Positions 10,741 through 19,700 of a stretch of 64,000 bases of DNA are shown here, piece after piece. The DNA comes from Bursaphelenchus xylophilus (taxonomy: Eukaryota > Nematoda > Chromadorea > Rhabditida > Aphelenchoididae). The DNA is taken from the NCBI GenBank assembly GCA_904066235.2, contig CAJFCV020000001.1, positions 6,820,001 through 6,884,000 on the forward strand, read 5' to 3'. Position numbers and translations under genes: made by a program. The notes beneath the pieces were generated by a model. It saw only the letters and a list, made by a program, of their open reading frames with translations, did no database searches and was not told the DNA's origin. Every line of letters starts with the position of its first letter. Positions within the stretch are counted from its first letter, which is position 1.

Positions 10741-13700
10741 CTATTCCTTATTACAGTAACCGCAGGACAATGCACAATTTGTCTCCATAAATCTTTTCTG
10801 CGCATGGCAGGCTTTTTTATCAGCATTAATCCAAAAGGCACAAGAATACTTCTTGTCTACGCAACTTTCTGATGTTTTCCTTGTTGTAGATGTCGAATCT
10901 ATTTGTGTAGATGGTCTTGTGGTCGTGCTTAGATAACGAGAAGCGAAAATCGTTGAGGGCAGAGCGGTGCTGTTTAAAGGGGTAGACGATAGTAACGTCG
11001 AGTAAGGTACTGTTTGGGTACTAAGAACAGACGCAATTTCTAATTCAGACGCCGCATTTTTAAGGTTCAGAGTGGACGGAAGAATTGGTGTTGTGTTCAT
11101 CATAGCCAGGTTTTTTATTCTCACTAAATTTAACGATAACCAAATCGTCTCAACTTACTGAGTTGCTTCTTTAGCAATTCCTCGCTCAACTGTTTTCGAG
11201 TTTCGAAAGGTAAGTTCTTCAGAATATCTAAGGCTCCTTCCTTTGATGTTGTCGTTTGAGCATCTATTTCAGATCCAGTTTGAGCAACAGGAGCGACTAA
11301 AGATTTTTCTTCCCGAGCGTTTGTAGTCGTTGTTGTCGTCATCGCTGTAGCACTCAAAATTTTGATTGTAGGTGCAGCGGCCGTAGTAGTTGTAGAAGAC
11401 AGAGTACTAGCCTCATTTGTACTTGCTGTCGCTGTTGTGGTGATCGGTGTAGTGTAATGTGGGGTCCGAGGTATATATATAGTATTCCAACGCGAAGGCT
11501 GGGTAGATCTTGCATGCTGGTTGAAAGGATTACTGGGAGCGTTTGAAGAGAGTCGTCTAATGTCGAGAGTGTTGTTAACGGATAGGCTGTAAGCGCTAGG
11601 TTGGGATGACGTCGAGTTTTGTTTTAGAACCGAGTCAAAGATAACCTTCAGACCTTCCAATGTTTCTACACCCACCGGCAACAGCTCCGATCTGTCCAAG
11701 ATAAACCCATTTTTCACTAAATTTCGATTTAAGTTTTGGAATATAAGGCGCGTTCGTTCGACATCTTTTCGGTCCTCCTCGCAGAAAACCCGCATTTCTT
11801 GCCTGTGGGCCCTCTAGACAAGAAATGCGCGATTCTTGACTGAGCAGAGCAAGAAAGAAAAAAATCTTCACGGGGATAGAGCAAAAATTTGCGCAATGTT
11901 GCGCAATTTGGGACGAGAATAAAATCCGAAACGATGTAGAACACACGCGCCTTACATTCACTCACTGTTATTATTTGGTCGCAATTCCAACAAATAAACG
12001 TATTTTACTCCAAGAATATCCTTGGCCCAATCATCGGAGCCACCGGCTGCTGGTGCTAAAAGGAACATCGAGTTATCGCAACCACTTACACAACAGGTCA
12101 GCGCCTGTTCCCACGTGATATTCGGTTCCGTATATTTGTTTTAACTTCTTTGTCGCCTTCTCAGCCATGCCCAACTAAACAGATGCAATCCAAAGAAATC
12201 AAACTTACAATGTCATCAACATCGGTTGGATATTTTCGTCGTAAATGACTATAGGGATGAATCCAGAATTGGGCATAAGTGTGAAGGGTAATAAAAACAT
12301 CTAACTTGCCTCTTAGATTGTTGGATTGCAAAAACATGGACACAGAGCTAAAACACAGATTTTCAAACTCCGTTGAAGTCAGCTTACTGTGATTCGGGCT
12401 CACTGAACGCATATTCCCCAGCGTAAAGATTCGAGCAGGGATTGTCGCTGGACCCAGTCTCTGCAAACATATAAGGATAGTGACATACGCATCAAATCGG
12501 GTGTCGTGACCAGAAACCGCCATTTCTTGTCTGTTATGCCTCTAGACAAGAAATTCGCAACTCTTGTCTGGGAGGAGAATAGACGAGAATACAATCCTCT
12601 TGCAGTCCTTGTTGTCATCGTAGTCCGCAATTTCTGTACAAACTGACCCTCACTAAATGACAAGTGACATACATCAATGAAGAGCCCGTTTTGATTTTTT
12701 TTTTGAGTTAGAAACATATTTGCGTTAAACTTTTGTAAGTCTTTTAATTTTGTTAGAAGACGATCCATTGCATTTAAAACCAGTAAATTTACACGTTTTT
12801 TTTTGGATAAAAACAATGATTTTTTTTCACTGTTTGAGTATACGAAAACGGGGATTAGATTACAAGTAAAGAAGATGGTTTTGTTGGCAAAAGCCACGCT
12901 GAAAAATAATTCCTAAACCCACCTAGTGATAATTCGTACCACTTTGCGTTTTAAAACAAAACGTATCTTATCACATAAGAAAACAACTTAAAACAGGTTT
13001 TGCGAAAGACTCGAGCTTTCAGATTTGCCTTGTGCACATGAAACAGGATGTCGCAGCAGAGCCGTGAAACAGTAACCATAGGTTTCCCTAATCACGAGTA
13101 TTAAATTTCAGAAAAATTTTTTTTGATTATTGGCCTACTGTAGGTGTACTGTAGCTTTCCCGCATTTCCAGGATCTCGGCTACAAGAGGTCGGATTGTAT
13201 CCGGACCTTCTCTGAATTATAGAATGGACAATTCTAAGCATCTTTCATGTTGGGCACTTTTTCCTATCTGTGCCGGAAGTATTCTAAAAATTTGCATAAT
13301 TGTCAAAAAATTTACATTTTTCAAATTTTATAGAAAAATTTGCATAATGGCATGACATTTTTATTGCTCTAAAAGATGCTCCGTAATGTGGAAATTCAAA
13401 CGGTATATAGATCACCGCAAGGGGTTCTGCCTATGTTGCAAACGGGTCGTCTAAATATTGGTTCATCAGGAATTAAAGTCAAATTTTGTCAAAAAAATTT
13501 GATGTTTGGTATGACCAAAGATTGTATTAGACTTCAAAGTTGTTCCAAAGTAAAAATAGGTAATTAAAAAATTGATTTGCGGCATTTTTTTTGACATTTG
13601 CACCCAGCCGGGATCGAACCCGGGACGCTGGAATGGTAGTCCCGCCCACTAACCACTACACCACGAAATTTGTCGTACCACTTTTTGCACTTTTTTTGAT

Positions 13701-16700
13701 TGCATCTAGAGCAGAATTTTACGCTGATTAACATATCAAAAAATCAGCTGGGGGTTTTTAGAAACAAGGATTTTACGGCCGTTTTTTTCGGCCAATACTG
13801 TATCACGGGAAGTTACAGTAGGAAACTAAAAAAAATAATAGCTCCGTCGTGTTAGCAATGGTCGAAAACATCAGTAAGCTTAAAATTGTTGTATTCAGAG
13901 CTAAAATACGACAACTATAAGCGATTACTTAAAAAACAGTAAATTGTAAAAAAATATATCTTATTGGAGGATTTCGCAAAAAAACGTCCTTCGCTTTTGC
14001 TTAGCATCTATCGACGGTCGTTTTAATGCAAAAATCTCAAAATTGATTTTTTCCTATGTCCACTGACTCAGAAATCGTCTTTTAAAGATTTATAACATTA
14101 TTTTGTCATAAAATTACATATTTTTACTTTGGAACCACTTTGAAGTCCAATACAATCTTTGGTCATACCAAACACCACATTTTTTTGACAAAATTTGACG
14201 TTCAGAAAAATTAAATTCCTGATGATCCAACATTTAGACGACCCGTTTGCAACATAGGCAGAACCCCTTGCGGTGATCTATATACCGTTTGAATTGCCAC
14301 ATCACGGAGCATCTTTTAGGGTAATAAAAATGTCATGCCATTATGCAAATTTTTCTATAAAATTTGAAAAATGTGAATTTTTTGACAATTATGCAAATTT
14401 TTAGAATACTTCCGGCACAGATAGGAAAAAGTGCCCAACATGAAAGATGCTTAGAATTGTCCATTCTATAATTCAGAGAAGGTCCGGATACAACCCGACC
14501 TCTTGTAGCTGAGATCCTGGAAATGCGGGAAAGCTACAGTACACCTACAGTAGGCCAATAATCAAAAAAATTTTTTCTGAAATCTAATATTCGTGATTAG
14601 GGAAACCTATGGCTACCGTTTCACGACTCTGCTGCGACATCCTGTTTCATGTGCACAGCTAGCTCGACCCTTACAAAAAAGCTGTTTTAAGGGATAAATG
14701 AAAATTTTCTGCCCTGACGCATTCTATTTATTACAAAAAATGGAAATGGTTCCTTGTACAATTTTTCAAGGGCTTTCCAGTGGTGTATAACACTTGCCAT
14801 TTGGTGAGCGTCAGTTTGTACACTTCCCTAGTGAGCAGAGAAAAGAGAAACAAGTGTCCACAGGGAGAGAGCAGAAATTTGCGCAATATTGAACAATGTT
14901 ACGCAATTTGAGACAATAATTACGGATTTCTTGTCTAGGGGCCTAACAGACAAGAAATCGCGGTTTCTGTACACGATTTGATGAGTATGTCACCATCCTT
15001 ATATCTAAAAGAAGGCAACCCTACCAGCCCAGTGAAAGTCGAAGTTCCTGTTGAGATCAACCCCTTGGCAACATCGAATCCCTCCCCATGGAGTGGGCAT
15101 ACACTTTTCGGGTGATCTGTTCTTCCTCCATAGCCGTATCTTCAAATATTTTATATAACCGTTTTTTCTTACTTGTGGTAGTACCGAACTCCGGGAGTAC
15201 TCATAGCCATCCGGATTAAGACACGGAACAATATAAAAATTGAGTTCATTCAGATATTCAGTGATCTGTTGGTGGTTTCCATAGCCGGCAACTAACTAAA
15301 ATTTAACCATTGTATTATGGTTCAATTAACAAGGGAAGTTTTTTTGGTGGGGCGCTCAGATTTTCTTAAAATATCCGTGTCCATCCATTATGGTTTTTGG
15401 TTTCCGCGGATTACGGTGCAACTTTCGCCTAGTAAATAGCTAAAGTTGATCGTGCTTGGGTTTTTTAGCATTCTGAATTTAACGGAGCTCAGCTTTCGGA
15501 CCGGGCTCAAACCGGTTGCTTATAAAAACATGTAGCTTATTCTTATATTTTTGGAATCAGCGTGAAATTCTACTCTAGAATCATTGGCTTAAAGTATGAA
15601 GGACAGAATATGAACTGACTGAATATGAAAACCGGGTTTCTGTGAAACTGGGACGATTGGGGAAAAGTACGATTGAGGAAACCGAAAAGTATTATTTTTC
15701 TTCCATGCAAATGTCGAAGTTAGGATAATCGAGGGTGCTCATTTCGAAAATAACATTCATTTTTTTGATTCTCACTTTTTTCTTTAAGTAGTACTGTAAA
15801 GTAGTAATTTTTGATTTTTTCTCATAAATACTCGATTTAGGGGTTTTCGAGGGCGCTGATTTCGAACATCATGTTCATTTTTTTTTGAACTTTACTAGGT
15901 TTCCTTAAGTAGTAGTGTTAAAAAGTAACTTTTTGAAATTTTTCTAAAAGTATTGGATATAGGGGGTTTCGAGAGTGCTGATTTCGAAAATGATGTTCTT
16001 TTTTTCTAGTTGTCGCTTTTTTCTTAAGCAGTACTGTTAAGTAGTAATTTTTTGAAAATTTTCCAAAAATATTGGATTTAGGGGGTTTCGAAGGTGCTGG
16101 TCCTACATAATGTCAGACAGCACTACTTAGTGCTAGTGGAAAAGTTAACATGATTTTCGAGACCATCACCTTTGGAAACCCCTAAATCCAGCATCTTTGG
16201 AAAATTTTCAAAAAATTACTACTTAACAGTACTACTTACTACTTCGTTAGGAAAAAAACGACAACTAGAAAAAATGAACATGATTTTCGAAATCAGCACC
16301 CTCGAAAACCCCTATATCCAATATTTTTAGAAACATTTCAAAAAGTTACTTTTTAACACTACTACTTAAGGAAAACTAGTAAAGTTCAGAAAAAATGAAC
16401 ATGATTTTCGAAATCAGCGCCCTCGAAAACCCCTAAATCGAGTATTTATGAGAAAAAATCAAAAATTACTACTTTACAGTACTACTTAAGGAAAAAAGAA
16501 TGTTGTTTTCGGAATGAGCACTTATCCTAAGTTCGACATTTGCATGGAAGAAAAATAATACTTTTCGGTTTCCCCAATCATACTTTTCCCCAATCGTCTT
16601 TTTCCCCCATCGTCCCTTTCCCCAATCGTCCAACTCCGGTTTCTGTTACTGTTACTACCTATATACAGTGGAGGCCAAAAAAAGGCCACCCCAAGATGAT

Positions 16701-19700
16701 TCGCACTAACGAAGAAGAGTGGTCATAGGTAGATAAAAAAAATATAAATATGGTATCAGTGTAAAGCTTATACAAAACTCACAAGACTTGTAAGACGTGC
16801 TACTATAACATTGTTGGACTGCAGTGCTGGCCAAGCACGTATTGGGGCAATATGTTCTTTTGGCATGGTCAAAAAATGGCCACCATAATTATTATGCTTT
16901 AAACGCGGTTTATGTTAGAGATTGCCGCCATAGGAAAATGGACTAGGGTAACTATGTCAATCCACGTCAGTTCCACTATTTCTTTCTTTTGCGCTCAGGC
17001 ATCAGTCAAGGTTGATGACATTGTTCATGATTAAAGCCCCTTTGCCGGTAAATTTAGCCAGTTTTTGGGCATTTTCAACCCTTAAACCCAAAATTGGGCA
17101 GATAAGTTTTATATATTCATGATCTGCACAATTTTTCGGATTTTTTGAAATATTTTCCGTCGAAAAGTAGGAGCCCCCATAAAAGTATAATACTTTCCTT
17201 GTGAAAAGATGTGTCGCTGGCCACGGAAAGGTCCGCTGCGGAAAGGTCCGCTAAAAAAAGAAAAGAAGAGGGCGGGGAGGAGGGGAGGTTTTCGATGGCG
17301 CTGATTGCGAATATCGTATTCAATACGACTTCTTTCTCAATTCTTTAAAATAAATGTTTTAATTGGTAAAAACTTGGTCAAACTTGTATGATACTGTAAG
17401 AAAACTTATGACACTTTTTTCGTCTTTACAGCGAAAATGACACTACTGCTTAAGCAAAATTGTAAAATTCAGAAAAAAATGATATGATTTTCGAAATCAG
17501 CGCCATCGAAAACCTCCCCCACCCCTCCCCCGCCCTCCTCTTTTCTTTTTTTAGCGGACCTTTCCGCAGCGGACCTTTCCGTACTCAATCATACAACGAA
17601 AAGGTGGCTGGGCTCGGCTTAGTTTAGGTTTAGCCTAAGCCTAGATTAGCGATTGGACTTCTATTTACCATGCGTGAAGTGCACGGTCTTCTATTTCCTG
17701 GCCGCAGCTCGCATTGACTTTTCATTTTTTGGTTTGTAGCCAATCTGGGGAACTTAAGAATGTACCTGATTAATAATAAACAAGGCCGTGTGACTCGACG
17801 CCCATTCTCTTGCATGTATATTTCCATCTATCCAGACAGCTCGTTTTGTGGTATTGGAAACTGGAAATCCAATCTATAAAACAGTGACATTTGGCAACTT
17901 CAGAACAGTTTTAAATGACAAATGCGGAATTGTACATAGTTTCTAAATTTTTACAAAAAAAATTCAATTTCGCGTCCCGAGTTTTCGGGTCAGGGACAGC
18001 TCGGGTCGCGTTTTAGGTAATCCAGGGATTATGCTCGAACAGTGCATCTGACGAATTTGGAAATGCTTTCAGTGTTTCTTTTTGTATAATTCAACAAATT
18101 TTGAAATGTTTTCGCTTCGGGACAGGGGAAAAGAATTTTTGGTTTGTGGAAAGCTAAATATGACAAAGCAAAGGGAGAATAAAGCAAGTTTTTTTGCCAG
18201 ATTTTTTTGTGTGTGAAAAAGTAAATATGACAAGGGGGATCAAGGCAAGTCGTTTTTACTGATTTTTTTTTATACCTCAAGAATCATTTTTTTGGTTTGG
18301 TGTGCCAAAATAATAATATGGCACCAGAGCAAGGCAAGAAAGACGCTCTATTCTTGCAAGAAAAAAACGGTCCCGCTGTCGTATTTATCTTTTCACACAC
18401 ACAATAAACCAGTCAAAAAAAACTTCCTTTGATCTCCCCTTTTCATACTTAGCTTTTCACAAACCCAAAATTTTTCTTTCGCTGTCCCGAAGCGAAAACT
18501 TTTCAAATGTTGTTCAATTATTTGCAAAAAATTCTTTTGTGCACCTAGGTGCACTGTTCAAAAATGTCAGGTGCACTGTTCGCTCAGGTGCACAATTCGC
18601 TCGTGTGCACTGTTTGAGTCAGTGTTCGGACACAACCGGCGTAGAAATACTTGAAATAAGGTTGGAAGCTTCGGCTGAACCAGCATGTACTATGAAACGG
18701 ATAATAAAAAAAATTGTAATCCGAAAAGATTTCTGACATGTTGCGGAACTCAACCGACAAGTCAATAAATATTTCGACACTTCGAGATTTCGCATTTTTC
18801 TAACAAGGAAAGTACTTTTATGGGGGCTCGTGCTTTTAGACGGGACATATCTCAAAAAATACGTAAAATCGTGCTGATTAAGAATATGTAAAAACTGGGT
18901 GCCTGACTGAATATGAACTGACTGAATATAAAGGACTAAATATGAAGGACTGAATATGAAAAGGACTGAATATGAACTGACCGAATATGAACTGACTGAA
19001 TATGAACTGTGGTGCTGACTGAATATGAAATTTGGCAAGTTTGGTCTATTTCAAGGACTATATAGTACCAAGTGCTATAAATGTGTTTTTGGGCTGTACT
19101 AAGCACCAAACCAACACCATTACCGGCCAAATTTTCTCCTCGTACTAAATAGTACCAGGTAGTACTATTTTGCACCATGTGTTAAAAATGTTTTTTTAAA
19201 GCAGTATTAGACACCAAAACAACACCATTAACGTCTAAAAGGTGTTATAAGTCGAAAAAATTTCAAAAAGAGTCCTTAATCGGAACCTAGGTAGTACTAA
19301 CAGTAACAGAAACCCGGTTTTCATATTCAGTCAGTTCATATTCGGTCCTTCATATTCGGTCCTTCATATTCAGTCAGTTCATATTCAGTCTCCCTTCGGT
19401 AAAAATTAGCTGCCCTTGGTGAGAGACCCCCAAACGGGGAATAGTGGACAGTCGATGGCGAGGATTTCAAAATTTTTTCTTTACATTTTTTCTTAACTAG
19501 TAGTGTTAAAAAGTTATTTTTTGGAATTTTTTTTTAAAAGTACTCGAAGACTGATTTCGAAAATGATGTTCGCTTTTTCTGATTTTGAAATTTCGTGATG
19601 CCCCTTGACTCGTGTGAAGGTGTGGCACATGATCTAGCCACGATTTTGCTACCGTTGGAATCGTTACATCACACAGCATTATTTGGAGCAATAAAAAGGA

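Larger units (their letters stand above)
12465..15012. repeat. Imperfect giant palindrome filling one carboxypeptidase intron
   Basis: The intron 12461-15024 is a nested inverted repeat. The outer arms (about 12465-12690 and 14770-15012) share ATATAAGGAT-GTGACATAC, AGAAACCGC, ATTTCTTGTCT-TAGACAAGAAAT and TGTACAAACTGAC-CTCAC in opposite orientation. The inner arms are the foldback element at 12988-14690. A third copy of the AGACAAGAAAT hairpin, with GCGCAATTTGGGAC beside it, lies in the neighbouring intron at 11795-11930. The arms end within a few bases of both splice sites. Confidence 0.7.

Noticed and set aside
10741..10860. Reading the six-Cys C-terminal domain as a separate toxin gene
   Set aside because: It is in frame with the carboxypeptidase through a 35-nt intron. 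ShK domains are common accessory domains of nematode secreted enzymes.
13260..14460. Possible CRISPR-like or other prokaryotic repeat array
   Set aside because: The repeats are two long inverted arms, not short direct repeats with unique spacers, and the region lies in a eukaryotic intron.
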